Assembly: GCA_026545225.1 (NCBI GenBank)
Contig: CM048845.1
Coordinates: 76,983,033 to 77,047,032 of the forward strand
DNA: 64,000 nt
Origin: Cornus controversa
Taxonomy: Eukaryota; Streptophyta; Magnoliopsida; Cornales; Cornaceae
Direction of reading: 5' to 3'
Numbering within the stretch: position 1 is the first letter of the stretch; the number at the start of each line of letters is the position of its first letter. The position numbers and the translations under genes are program-made. This document shows positions 12,001 to 22,614 of this stretch, in pieces. A model generated the notes under the pieces. The model searched no databases. It was not told the DNA's origin and saw only the letters and a list, made by a program, of their open reading frames with translations.

Positions 12001-12220
12001 GAGGGTCTTCCGCTACAGTACAAAAAACATGGAATAACTTGGAGAGAAATCTGAGGAGGATTCTATATCCGAATTTTTGTATAAATAGGAGCTGAGAGAT
12101 GTATTGCACTTGCACAATTGCACCTAATATTTCTCACTCTCTCCCTTTCCTTATTTTTTTTTATTCTTTCCTTTCCGGAATCCTAAATTCAGTCCTCTTT
12201 ATGGGTGTGTAGGAAACCCT
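9044..12220. other. unique DNA between the duplication copies, no gene supported
   Basis: No convincing coding sequence. A short segment is repeated within it: a CTATGGATGAGRGTGGTGGG motif occurs at about 10303 and again at about 10903. A minus-strand open frame of 79 codons at 10283-10522 covers the first of these; I do not recognise it. GA-rich runs lie at about 9696-9715 and 11783-11850. The Arabidopsis gene order suggests this is intron sequence of the disrupted ATS1-like gene or DNA inserted by the duplication. Confidence 0.4.
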
Positions 12221-13145
12221 AACCCTAATCACAAAACTCTCGAGGATGGACGAGGCCCTTCAAAAAAAAGATGCACACATATACATTCACACAAAAATAT
12301 CCGACGCTTATACAGCTGGAATGCAATCAAGAAGTTTGAGGACACCAGGCACAAATCATTGGATGAATTAGAATTTCTCTCTCCAATTTTCCGCGATGAT
12401 ACGGAGTACAAGAAGTACTCTACATGTGTTGCCTTGGGCTCCGTGATATACGTTATTGGCAGGGATCGAAGAACAAAGTTTGATAGTAGCTTCTTCATCC
12501 CGGATCCGATCTCCAACGAGGTCTTTTACATCGACACTCTTCATCCCAAGACTGGGTGGGCCATAGCTCCTCCTATGCTCATGAAAAGGTCTTATTGTTA
12601 TGCTATTCACTCTTGATGGCAAGATCTACGTCATGGGGGGCTTTATGAATGGATATAATCCAGATTCAGTACCTCCAAACTGCGCTGAAGTTTTTGATCC
12701 CTTGGAGAAGAAAGACCGTGGCTGGCAACCAGTTTTTGCCAAAATACCAGACCGTCTCAATCATGGTCATGGTCATGTATACGCAGTTACTCATGGTCAT
12801 GTATATGCAGTTACCGAGAGGAGAGGCAGCTTTTGGTTTTCTTTTGAAATTGTGGACACTTTGTTATGATGTGACTTTGGTCCAAACTCATCCCGGTCTA
12901 TCACTTTCTTAGATGACATAATGTATTACTTTGACGCCTGGTTCGGGACAATTAGGGGTTATGATGTCAAGAACCCTCACATACCAAACACGGTGAGTGG
13001 CTTAGTGGAGGAGAAAGACTTCCTTCCCCAACCTGACTCTTTGGGTTTCTTACCACTTATGTTTTTGCTCCATTTAGGCGACGCAAGGTTGTGTCTTCTT
13101 TTCGAACAATATGACAAAAAACGGCAACTCTTAATGATTAACTAA
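12221..13145 (+). pseudogene. kelch-repeat protein pseudogene or fragment
   Basis: Three consecutive open blocks read as one kelch-type protein. 12221-12616 contains SWNAIKKFEDTRHKSLDELE, TCVALGSVIYVIGRD, VFYIDTLHPKTGWAIAPPML and MKRSYCYAIHS. 12600-12869 continues LDGKIYVMGG, CAEVFDPLEKKDRGWQPV and RRGSFWFSFEIVDTL. 12870-13145 continues in the same frame with YYFDAWFGTIRGYDVKN. LDGKIYVMGG followed by AEVFDP and W is the classical plant F-box/kelch repeat pattern. Defects: a frameshift at about 12600-12614, an in-frame TGA at 12867-12869, and no start codon in the main frame (an ATG at 12246 is in another frame, joined across an A8 run). No F-box was seen. A functional product is unlikely. Confidence 0.65.
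12767..12814 (+). repeat. 24-bp in-frame tandem duplication in the kelch pseudogene
   Basis: Units 12767-12790 and 12791-12814 differ at one base (TATACG versus TATATG). Each encodes HGHVYAVT-like residues, so the protein frame reads HGHGHVYAVTHGHVYAVT. The near-identity suggests it is much younger than the other damage in this pseudogene. Confidence 0.8.
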
Positions 13146-14860
13146 CTGTTTAACTTTTACCGTCTCTGTGGTGCGCAGTGCAAGTACTAAATTTCAATTC
13201 GCTTTCTTTTAAGCTATTCTCTCTGATTTTTTATTTATTTTTTTGTTTTTATTTTCTTGTGTTCATTTTGCCCCAATTTTTATGACATGAATGAATACTT
13301 CTATTTTTTAACAAGTTTAACATTGATATGATTGAGGTTCAAATTACTACGGAATTATACCCCCACTATTTTCAACTTATTATTGGATCACATTTCAACA
13401 TGCATGTGTCTATGTCTTTGCCATGTCCACTGATAAGTTTTTTTTTTCTTTCTTTCTTTCTTTATGCCAATTTACTCAATTTATTAGAAATAGTATGTTG
13501 GACGAGATACTAATTTGTCGCTCGATTGCTTCAAGTAGTATGCATCTATATATATTACATTAAGAAAGAAGAAATAGATTGTGAAATGAGTTTAATTTTT
13601 GTTGTTATCCTATAAAGAAATGGGAATAAATCACCATGATATTTTTTGTTGTTTTCTCCTTTGTTTCAGGCTAATGGCCCTGTTTGTTTAGTTTAGGTTA
13701 TGGGCATGCCCATGTTTCTTGTACAGTGTTTCTTCTTTTATATACTGATTTATTAACCGGAAAAAAAAATGATAACTTGTTCCCCTCGTTACATACCTTT
13801 TTCTCTCTTTCTTTTTATTTTTTATTTTTATTTTTTTATACATGATTTCATTTGTTGATTTAATCTTGGAATGTTAAAAAGATAAGAATTTGGAGTTGAG
13901 CACCTTGTGATGATTTCTTTGGACAACGACAAACTTTTCCGCTTCTAGCTTCTTACTTGGTTCACATTATTCCTCTTTTTGTGTAATTGAAATCCACTGG
14001 TTGGTCAAGCTTGATTGTCAGAATTATCATGTATCTCTTCACGTTGTCGTTGTTGGTTGCTTATTGACTTGTTCGAATGGAAATTTAATGATAATGCATG
14101 ATTATTCTATAGAGTTGTGCGCCTTGAACACGTGTTAAGAGATTCACACTTCTCTAACATGTCTATCTTAAGATATCTTAGATGTGTTTTACATTTAAAA
14201 GATGATTTTTACTTTTAAAATAGCATCATTGAGTTGAAATGTGGATTCGTATGATTAATGAACATATGAGTAAGATTAGATCAAATATGTAACTCTTAAT
14301 TACGGCACACAAAGCCTAAAGGACTACATCTCTTTTATTATATTTTCTCTTAATTTTGTTTACAATGATAACCTCTACTTATAGGTGAAAGAATACAAAT
14401 ATGTGATAAATATGAAAAATATATTGACGGAGGATCCCTAAAATCAATTTCATGAATAACTCCAATCAATATTCTATCAAAGGCTTAAATCACTCCTATA
14501 ATGATATTCTCTAACAAAAGACAACCTTATCTCCAACGCCCATTGCTACCCAGTCATTTGGGTGGTCTAGCAGGAGAAATATTAAAGTGTATGTGAATAG
14601 TTATCTCCAAAACAAGTGCCAATCCTCCAAATAGTGATCTTCTTGTGGGCCTAATCAATCAAAGAAATTATGTTGAATGATAATGGAGATTGGAATTTAA
14701 TGGGCTTTTCTTAACCTTAATGAATTATCTTCCTTAGAAGTTGGATTCCTCCCCATTTTATATGATTATTTTTTATTTGTTTTATTAAAGGAACCCAGGC
14801 TAATAGAACCAGTGGTTTGGTTATACAGTTATATTCTATTAGAGGGCCTAATCCTGATTT
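13146..14860. other. AT-rich spacer, no gene recognised
   Basis: T-rich stretches (13195-13270, 13440-13465, 13800-13840) and no supported coding sequence, structural RNA or clear mobile element. It lies between the kelch pseudogene and the start of duplication copy B. Confidence 0.4.
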
Positions 14861-14968
14861 GCTTCTATTTGACTAAAGATTGGGGAGACTTCTCCATGAT
14901 CAAGGCGACTTACACACTTAAGCAACAAATTAATGAAGCAAATGTTCAATTCATCCCCATTTTATTAG

Positions 14969-15108
14969 GTAAAAGTGACAGCGCCAGCATTGCCAATGGG
15001 GTAATGATTGAGCTAGAGTCAATGGAGGAGATAGAGAGATTCCCCGTCTATGTGAAGGAGGTACTAACTCTAGTTACGTATGGATATTTCTTTAGCCCGG
15101 ATTTCTAG
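14969..15108. other. 140-bp segment absent from copy A
   Basis: Copy B reads TTTATTAG, then 140 bases beginning GTAAAAGTG and ending TTTCTAG, then GCAATCTGATC. Copy A reads TTTATTAGGCAATCTGATC directly. The missing block begins with GT and ends with AG, as an intron would, but it is also flanked by TAGG direct repeats. It lies in a 98-codon plus-strand open frame (14812-15108) that resembles no family I know. Confidence 0.7.
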
Positions 15109-15289
15109 GCAATCTGATCTAGGAGAACTTATTATCCCAATTTTAACACTGCAATCTTTACCGGGGACCTTTTTCCCCTATCCTTCCATCGTATTTTTCC
15201 CATGTTTCAATTAATATTTTTAAATTATCTACAAAGAAATTCCTTTTCTTTTTTCTAATTTTCTCCAATTAAAGATCCCTCAACCTTCC

Positions 15290-15428
15290 AGGTCTCACAC
15301 CCCTGACTCCATAAAGGGCATTCCAGTTCCGGTCCCCATGGTAGAGACTTGAGGAGGGAGGACTCAAGACAGACCTACTATTTGGTATTACACAAAGTGG
15401 CTGCTCTGAGGCTTGAACTCGTGTCAAT
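15290..15428 (-). mobile_element. tRNA-derived SINE-like element (copy B)
   Basis: Duplicated partner of 1080-1230. On the minus strand it reads ACGAGTTCAAGCCTCAGAGC, then CAGCCACTTTGTGTAATACC and GTCTGTCTTGAGTCCTCCCT. See the copy at 33230-33375 for the same motif order in direct orientation. Confidence 0.5.
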
Positions 15429-15868
15429 GGTAATTTATGATATTACTTCATTATATCAGCAAAAGAGTAGCAACAAATATTTCTATAATTGATTGTGTCA
15501 TTTTAGATTAACATTACCCCTGAAACTCCATGATCCATAACAAAGAGCAAGCTACTCAAATGAAAAATATGCATTAATTGAACCAGCTGCCCAACAATGC
15601 AAACTCGCAACATTTATTATCAAGATCATTTATTGCTCAAATCAATACAATCCCATCTCTAAACAATAATTCCATCTCAATAAGAGTAAATGCATAATCT
15701 TATAGGGACATAAACATAGAAAAATCATAAACGCAACACACTGTCATATACCAAAACTTCCAGTAAGTTCATAGCAACTTCAATAATGTTGATACACCCA
15801 CTCAACTAGTCTGTCAAAACTATTCGATAAACATGACAAAACACCAAACATAAAGGTGATTGACTCAC

Positions 15869-15966
15869 CTGAAATCAATCAAAGGATGGATAAAATTTTG
15901 ACCAAACTCATAGTAGTCAAAAGGTTCTCGCATGGCTTTGTGATATGGTGAGAAGACAAAAGGATC
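15869..15966 (-). pseudogene. ATS1: exon 4B of plastid glycerol-3-phosphate acyltransferase (ATS1-like)
   Basis: A 98-nt exon on the minus strand between AATTTTCAG and GTGAGTC. It reads [20 protein letters not shown] followed by [12 protein letters not shown] and ends in phase 2. It is nearly identical to the conserved segment of chloroplast glycerol-3-phosphate acyltransferases that precedes the NHQTEAD acyl-transfer motif. It splices in frame from exon 3B (phase 0). The next family exon (RNSYVGN...NHQTEADP) is not found in the 15 kb to the left. Splice sites are canonical. Itemised with the damaged locus; this exon alone is intact. Confidence 0.85.
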
Positions 15967-16095
15967 CTGAAAATTTACACATTCATAAGAGAGGTACATA
16001 AAGCTGATCATTTACAACCACAAGACACGTTGAAATTATATAGACATATAAGAAGGTATGTTCATCGTGACAGAGTGTTCATAATCCAATGATAC

Positions 16096-16182
16096 CTCCA
16101 GATCCTTGAAAATATGATCAAGTGCGACAGTCATGTTTGTGATAACAATTTCATCTCCTTTGGGATTTCCACTTTGAAAAAC
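16096..16182 (-). pseudogene. ATS1: exon 3B of plastid glycerol-3-phosphate acyltransferase (ATS1-like)
   Basis: An 87-nt exon between CTTTCAG and GTATCATT, phase 0 at both ends, reading [20 protein letters not shown] then LDHIFKDLE. It follows exon 2 ([12 protein letters not shown]) in frame and matches the family's [30 protein letters not shown]. Substitutions such as HIFKDLE for RIxLDVE make it more diverged than exon 4B. Both splice sites are canonical, unlike in copy A. Confidence 0.83.
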
Positions 16183-17265
16183 CTGAAAGCAGAGAATATG
16201 CCAGAAAATCATATGTTATAGGCATGCAAAAATGAAAAAAACTATAAGTAGCACATAAGAAAGGAAGGAAACAACATAGACAGACAAAAATTTTCCTCAT
16301 TCTCACTAAAGGACTTGAATAATCGATTTTCCAAACAAAGAAAAACTTGCATTCTCTTAAACCATTGATCCCACCCTTCCTTTTAGATGTGATGAAAGCA
16401 CTTAACCACTATGCTAGAATAGCTTTACCCACATTCACTTTGGAAACATCATAAACCAATACAGCATAAAACCCCAAAAAGAAACAAAACGAAAATAAAA
16501 AAGTAAAAGGAAAATCCAAGATTGAATCCATAAAATGTTGGTATATTTTATTTAAACCAAGTAGCTGAACTGAAAACTGCACCAAGCTAGCTCTCCAACA
16601 AATTCAATGAGTAAGAAAATAATTACTTTGTTGACAAGGGAAGGTAAAAAAAAAAAGAGGACAATTGTCCTAATAAAGCACACATGCTTTCCCTCCTTTC
16701 CATGAGACTTTTCTTTCAATCCCAGAACTAAGTCATGATTAATGAATCATCTAAAGCCTTTCTGAGGTTAAAAAGTTCAAATTTTGACAAGTAAGAGAAA
16801 GCATAGAAATAAAGATAACCTAAACTATAACTATAAGACTCCTGTGAAACTAACCCAAACATGGTAAGATGAAGAAATCAATATATGAGAACCTGCCATC
16901 AAAACAAGGGCATTAAAAAGATCTCAACCTTTGTCTGGTTTTCCACCTTACATTCTGCTACTACCAGGGGAAAGAGAAAAGAGGGATCACCACTCAAGAA
17001 GATAAAGAGAGATTCTTACTCTTAATGCAGCAACAAAGACCAAAATGCACACCAAATTAATATATATACATCATATGAACCATGAAACAACTTTCTGAAA
17101 GAGAACTATCATTTGGAAGAAAAGAGAAAAAAGAAGAGATACCAGGAACCTCCACAAAACAAAAGCATATATATAAGATCAAGAAAGTCTCCACTCTCTT
17201 TCTCACCTGATTTTCATCAAGAAGTCACTTTAAATTCAAGAAAGACAGATGGAGTAAGTGCTAAA
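16183..17265. other. intron 2 sequence of the ATS1-like gene, duplicated
   Basis: A-rich intron DNA between exon 3B and the RTE fragment. It is matched by 5741-6845 in copy A with small indels, including a run of A residues near 16650. No separate feature recognised. Confidence 0.5.
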
Positions 17266-18001
17266 TTGAAGATGTAGAGAGAGACTATAGAATTAGAAGG
17301 AATTCAAAATAAGCAGGAATAAAACTGAATATATGGAGCATAAATTTAGTAATTCTAGAAATACAAATAGGGACATAGTGAAGATTGAGGATCAAAGGAT
17401 ACCAAAAAGTAAACATTTCCACTATCTAAGATCGGCTATTGACAATGAAGGAGAAATTGGAGATGTGTTTAATCACAGAATCAAGGCAAGATGGGTTATA
17501 AATAGAGGAGTGTGTCTAGTGTATTGTGTGATCGGTGTATTCCTTTAAGATTGAAAGGGAAGCTCTATAAACTGTTACTCTGCTAGCCATTCTTTATAGG
17601 ACAGAATGTTGGATGACTAAGAAACAAACATATGCATAAAGCGAGTGTGATGGAAATGCAAGTGTTGAGATAGATGTGCGGAAAAATAAGAAAGGATGGA
17701 TTTTGAAATGAAAACATTCATAAGATGGTTAAAGTGGCACCACTTGGAGATAAGTGAGAGAAAATCAATTAAAATGGTTTTGACGTGTGCAAAGAAGACC
17801 AGTTAAGAGGAGTGACATGGTCCACATAATGGCAATGTCAAGGGAAGGGACCAAAATTAACACGGCAAAGTTCAAAAGGAAAGATAAGGTAAAATGTGGT
17901 TTGATTGAGGCTATAGCCTTATATATAGCAAAATGGAAAAAAAGGACTCATATAGCTGACTCCAAGTAGTTGGGAAAAGCTTTGTTAAGTTGAGTTGAGT
18001 T
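17266..18001 (+). mobile_element. RTE-type LINE 3' fragment (copy B)
   Basis: Partner of 6846-7570. It reads EYMEHKFSNSRNTNRD, IPKSKHFHYLRSAIDNEGEI, VFNHRIKARWVINRGV and, in another frame, QRRPVKRSDMVHI and IAKWKKRTHIADSK, followed by a stop and TTGGGAAAAGCTTTGTTAAG. This is the C-terminus and 3' end of plant RTE-clade elements. Frames are broken. Confidence 0.8.
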
Positions 18002-18429
18002 ACAAAGGATGTGTGATGCAGAAAACTTCTATTATGTTCAGAAGTTTTCAAATGCCCACATAGAGGAGCATCATCCACCATCATTGGTGAAGCATTAGAT
18101 CAATGGTAGTATATAGATAAGAATCAGGAGATGAATTTCTAGGTAAGAATCCTGTGGGTCAAACTTTCATATGTCAAGAAGTGTCCAAAAGCATGTTTGT
18201 TAATGTCAATCAATAGCTTATCAATATGAAACAAGCACAAGATTCCATGACATGGATGCAGTCCTACATAGAGAAGACAAAGGGTAGACAGCAATTCCCA
18301 CCAAATAGTTGTATTAGAATTTAGAATTTAGTCAATAACAGGCTCAGCACATAATATCATCTATACACAGGTGCCAAAAGCAACTAAATGGACAAACAGT
18401 TTGTGAAAAACCAGGAAGCAGGGGTCCTG

Positions 18430-21400
18430 TTGAAGACTCTCGAAGGGGCTGTATGTGGGAAGAGCTTGAATTTGTTTGTAGAAAGTGGAATTATCCATCG
18501 TGTATGGGGGGTGATTTCAATGCAGTCTGGTATTCAAGTGAGAGATCTATAGGGGGTAGGTGGACTGCAGCGATGAAGGAATTTATGGAGTTCATTGATC
18601 GTCATCAACTGATTGATCTACCCATGTGAAGTGCATATTTCACTTGCTCCAGTGGCAAGCAGGCCCCAACTGTTTCCAGATTAGATAGGTTCCTCACTTC
18701 AGAGGACTAGAGAGAGAAATTCCTGGATGTTACTCAGGTGACAATGGCAAGAGTGGTCTCTGATAACATTCCTGTGCTATTTGGCTTGTGGAGGACTTAG
18801 GAAAGGGAAGTCGCCATTCAGGTTTGAGAATATATGGCATTTCGGGATGGTGGCTTTGCGGATACGGTGAAGAATTGGTGGGTCAGATATCAGGTGAGGT
18901 GCGGAGCAAGCTATATTCTGGTGAATAAGCTCAGATTGCTGAAATTCAACTTGAAGAAATTGAATTAGGAGGTATTCGGCAACTTGGAGTGGAGAAGGGA
19001 TGGATTGTTGGTAAAGATTTCAGTGTTGGACTGTAAGGAAGGGAAAATGGGGTGAGATGAGAGGGAAATATGTAGAATAGAGGAATGCAAAGTGAAGTTT
19101 GGGGGAATTTCTACAATGGAAGAAGTGTGTTGGAGGTAAAAAAACAAGAACTTTGTGACTTAAGGAGGGAGATAACAATACAAAATTCTTTCATCGGTTG
19201 GCTAATGCGCAATGTAGGCCCAATCAAATTGGGAGAGTCAGCATCGATAGAGAGGGGTTGAGCAGGGAAGAGGATATTAAAATGGGATTGGTGATCTTCT
19301 ACCAGGATTTGTATACAAAAAATTGTTGCTGAAGGCCTTTGTTGGAAGGCTTGGAGTTTAACAGCATATTAGATAAGGATTAGATAGAAAGGCCATTTTT
19401 GGAGGAGTTTTGAGGCGGTGAAGAGTTGGACTGGTGATAAGGCACCTGGACCGAACAGATATACAATGGAATTTTTCCAACAGAATTGGAAGGTGGTTAA
19501 AAAGGAGGTTTTGGAAACCCTTGGTATTTTCACAAGCATGGTCAGTTTGAGAAAAGTATTAATGTCTCATTCATTGCCCTCATTCCAAAAAAAGGGTGTC
19601 ATTAAGGTAAAGGACTTCAGGGCTACTAGTCTTGTGGGGAGTGTATACAAGATAACAACCAAAGCTCTTGCTTTGAGGTTGAGGAGGGTTATTGATGTTG
19701 TGATATCCAAATCTCAAAATGCTTTTGTGGGAGGTGGACAGATTTTGGATGTGGTTCTGATAGCAAGTGAATGTGTGGACTCCAGAATCAAAAACAGGGT
19801 ACTGAGAATTGTGAGCAAATTGGACATTGAGAAAGCCTGTAATCGTGTTAATTGGGGGGTTTTTTATTTATATCATGGAGAGAATGGTATTTTGTGAGAA
19901 GTGGAGAAGGTGGATTCCTTTTTGCATCTCAAAGGTCAAAATTTATAGGTTTGGTGAATGGAACCCCCACTAGCTTTTTAAGCAACGCGAGAGGGTTTCA
20001 TCTCCATTTTTGTTCATTATGGTGATGGAGGCTTTTAGTAGTCTGATAAAGAGGCTTGTGGCTCTTGAATATATCAGGGAATTCGGAGTGGGCAAAAATG
20101 AGGGTGCTCAATTGGAGGTCTATCATCTTCTCTTTGCAAACGATACCAATGTTTTGTGATGCAGAGGAAGATTAGTTGAGGTTTTTGAGATGTGTGTAGG
20201 TGTGCTTTCAGCCAATCAATGTGATCACTCTAGCTACTATCTTAGGCTGTGGAGTGGGGACATTCCTAGTTTCATATCTGGGCTTGCCCCTAAGTACATC
20301 ATCTCGGACTGCTTCTATATGGGAACCAGTGGTGGAGAGGTTTGAGAAAAGGCTTGCTAGGTGGAAGAAGCAATATTTGTCAAAGGGGGGCCACCTTACT
20401 CTTATGAAGTGCACTCTCTCAAACCTTCATACATCCTTTCTTTATTTCAAATTCCATCTTTTGTAACAAAAAGAATTGAGAGGTTACAAAGGAATTTGTT
20501 GTGGGGTGTGTATGGGAGATGAATTAAAATTCCACTTGGTAAATTGGGAGAAGGTCAAACCTTGATTGGAAGTGGTTGTGGAGATATGGGTGGAGAGGGA
20601 CAACTTGTTGAGTAGGATTATTTTTGGAAAGTTGGAGAGGAGAGGGGAGCATGGTGTTCTAAGGAGATGAGCGCCCCGACGAGGTGGGACTTGAAAAAAT
20701 AATCGCGAAGGTTGTTATGTGTTCTCTGAGCATGTTCGATTTAAGGTGAGAAGTAGGAGACGCATTCGATTCTGAATGGAACCTTGGTGTGCTGACTGCC
20801 CTCTTTCATGTTTATTCCCGAGATTGTTCAAGATTGCAGTGAACAAGCAAGCTGTGGTGGCAAATTGTTATCATTGCTAACGGGAGAGTGACATGGGATG
20901 TGCAGTTTGGGAGGTAGCTCCAAGACTAGGAGATGGAGGAAATCTTAGCATTCTTTGGATTGTTATATCGGTAGACAGTGGATCGAAAGGGTGATGAAGA
21001 GTGGAATTGGGAGGGGTTCTAAGCAAGGAAGGATTGAGGTGAGAACGTATTGCAATACAAGGAGATCAGTCAGCAATTCTCAAGGTGGATGTCTTTGGTT
21101 GGACAGTGGGATGTCTTTGGTTGGACAGTGGCTTTGAGAAGGATTCTGACATTGGATAATTTGAAAAAGAGGCATCAAATAGTTGTTAATTGGTGTTGCA
21201 TGTGTAAGAGAGACGAGGAATCGGTAAGTCCTCTTCTTTTGCACTGCCCAATAGCCAGGGACATATGGGCTATGTTTTTTTATGGTGTCCGGGGTGCATT
21301 GGGTTCTATCGGCCAGTGGGGAGGAAAGTTCAAATACGTGAAGGGTAGGCCCCCTTTGCATTTGGTGGGGTTTATGGAGAGACAAGAATAGGCAGCCTTT

Positions 21401-21600
21401 TCATGTGTGAAAGCACCGGTGTGGGTGCTGAAGCACTGTTTTTTTTTAATGGACTACAGGAGGAATTATACATCTGTAGAGGTTTTTTATTTTTTGGATA
21501 GCCTGAGGGTATAGGGATGTATTCTTTTGTGTAGCTTTTTTGGGAGCGCTCCTATTGACCACCATTTAATGAAATTCTACTTATCAACAACAACAAACAA
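18430..21600 (+). mobile_element. L1-type LINE, 5'-truncated (endonuclease C-end to 3' tail)
   Basis: Domains in order: endonuclease end (GGDFNAVWYSSERSIGGRWT, VSRLDRFLTSED); reverse transcriptase ([74 protein letters not shown]); the LAxILGCGVGTFLVSYLGLPL...RLARWKKQYLSKGGHLTLMK segment; and the zf-RVT zinc region (RRILTLDNLKKRH, CCMCKRDEESVSPLLLHCPI, ARDIWAMFF). It ends in TTTAATGAAATTCTACTTATC plus an ACAA/AAAC-rich tail. The fragment is therefore missing ORF1 and most of the endonuclease. Numerous stops. It lies antisense in intron 2 of the ATS1-like gene; the first 1.6 kb is duplicated in copy A. Confidence 0.9.
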
Positions 21601-22477
21601 ACAAACAAAAGCCATGGATTTCCTCCTTTTCAGTGAAGTGATGCACACATGCACAAGGAAGTCAGGATTGGGAGCTTTACTGAAAATCAAAAATGGAGAG
21701 GGCTACTAGAAAGAACTGTTGGAATTTTCGAAGACCATCTGATCAGATGCATAATTGTCCAAGCAATGATGAATTAGTGATAGCAGTCATACTAAGCAGA
21801 AAATTTTGAAGTTGAATTCCCACCCATTAGACTGAAAACATTGACAAGAAAGAAATCCTTCATGGATCAGGCACTAATGAATTTCAGGTAGTCACTGAAA
21901 TTAAGAACACAACCTTCTCATCTCCTAATTCTACATCAAAATCTTCATAATCAAGAAAAGGAAAAAAAATATATTTTAAATAATTGGATGAAAATTGCCA
22001 TTGATTTAATTTCAACTGACGAGATGTGAAAATGGCATTAAACTTTTATGCCATTTTCAGTTAGTAGAGGATGTTGAAGCAAAATAGCTATTAACAGAAG
22101 GTGATGAATTACTTGATCAGATTATTATATAAGGATTATAGAGAATTAAAAACAAAGAAGAATGGTATATGAATTTAAGAACAAATTGGGCATTTTCCAA
22201 ATGTAACTAGTTTTTCCAAATTTAGCTTTTCAACTTATGGAGTTTTTCCTCAATTTGTAGTAAATAATACGAGTTCCAAAATACTATAAAAATAAAACTT
22301 GTTATGAGAAGAAGTCCATACCAAAAGAAAAATAAAAACTACACACTGATAAGAAGTTCCTTTTAAGTGCAGAAAAAGAAGCCTCATCTCGAAACCATTA
22401 TGCAATATGATCCAAATGTTTAGAACATCCTACATATACAAGTACACGGTAGATTGAGTCTAAGAGAATTAATTTAC
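21601..22477. other. intron 2 remainder between L1 and exon 2
   Basis: AT-rich intron DNA without a recognised feature, apart from the AAACAAACAAACAAAA tail of the L1 at its left end. Confidence 0.4.
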
Positions 22478-22614
22478 TGCAATCCGATAATTCTGATACA
22501 GTTCCTCCATCCCTCGAGCAATATTGGAAGGCAGCCTTCCAGCATCTACTTCCTTTCTGATTCCATAAAGCAGATCTGTAAATACTGATCCAACATGAGA
22601 TACAAAAACATGTC
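22478..22614 (-). pseudogene. ATS1: exon 2 of plastid glycerol-3-phosphate acyltransferase (ATS1-like)
   Basis: A 137-nt exon on the minus strand, after an AATCTGGAG acceptor and before GTAAATTAAT. It reads [20 protein letters not shown] then [20 protein letters not shown] and NYRIA. The GIRKE[19 protein letters not shown] segment is diagnostic of chloroplast GPATs. Compared with the family (SHSRTFLDARxEQDLLSGI) about five residues are missing between SH and DLL. The acceptor is weak (GAG, poor pyrimidine tract, in-frame TGA just upstream). It joins exon 1 (phase 1) and exon 3B (phase 0) without a frame change. Confidence 0.8.

Larger units (their letters stand above)
14861..20016 (+). repeat. 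direct duplication, copy B (holds ATS1 exons 4B and 3B)
   Basis: Partner of 795-9043. This copy is closer to the presumed ancestral state: its ATS1-type exons keep GT donors and conserved residues, and it lacks the transposon insertion of copy A. Its L1 sequence continues past the breakpoint at about 20016 to an intact 3' tail near 21600, whereas copy A's is cut off. B therefore looks like the source side and A the copied side, or A has since lost its right end. Confidence 0.85.

Noticed and set aside
12229-12622. Minus-strand open frames of 84 and 95 codons
   Set aside because: They are antisense shadows of the kelch pseudogene, whose plus-strand translation matches a known family.
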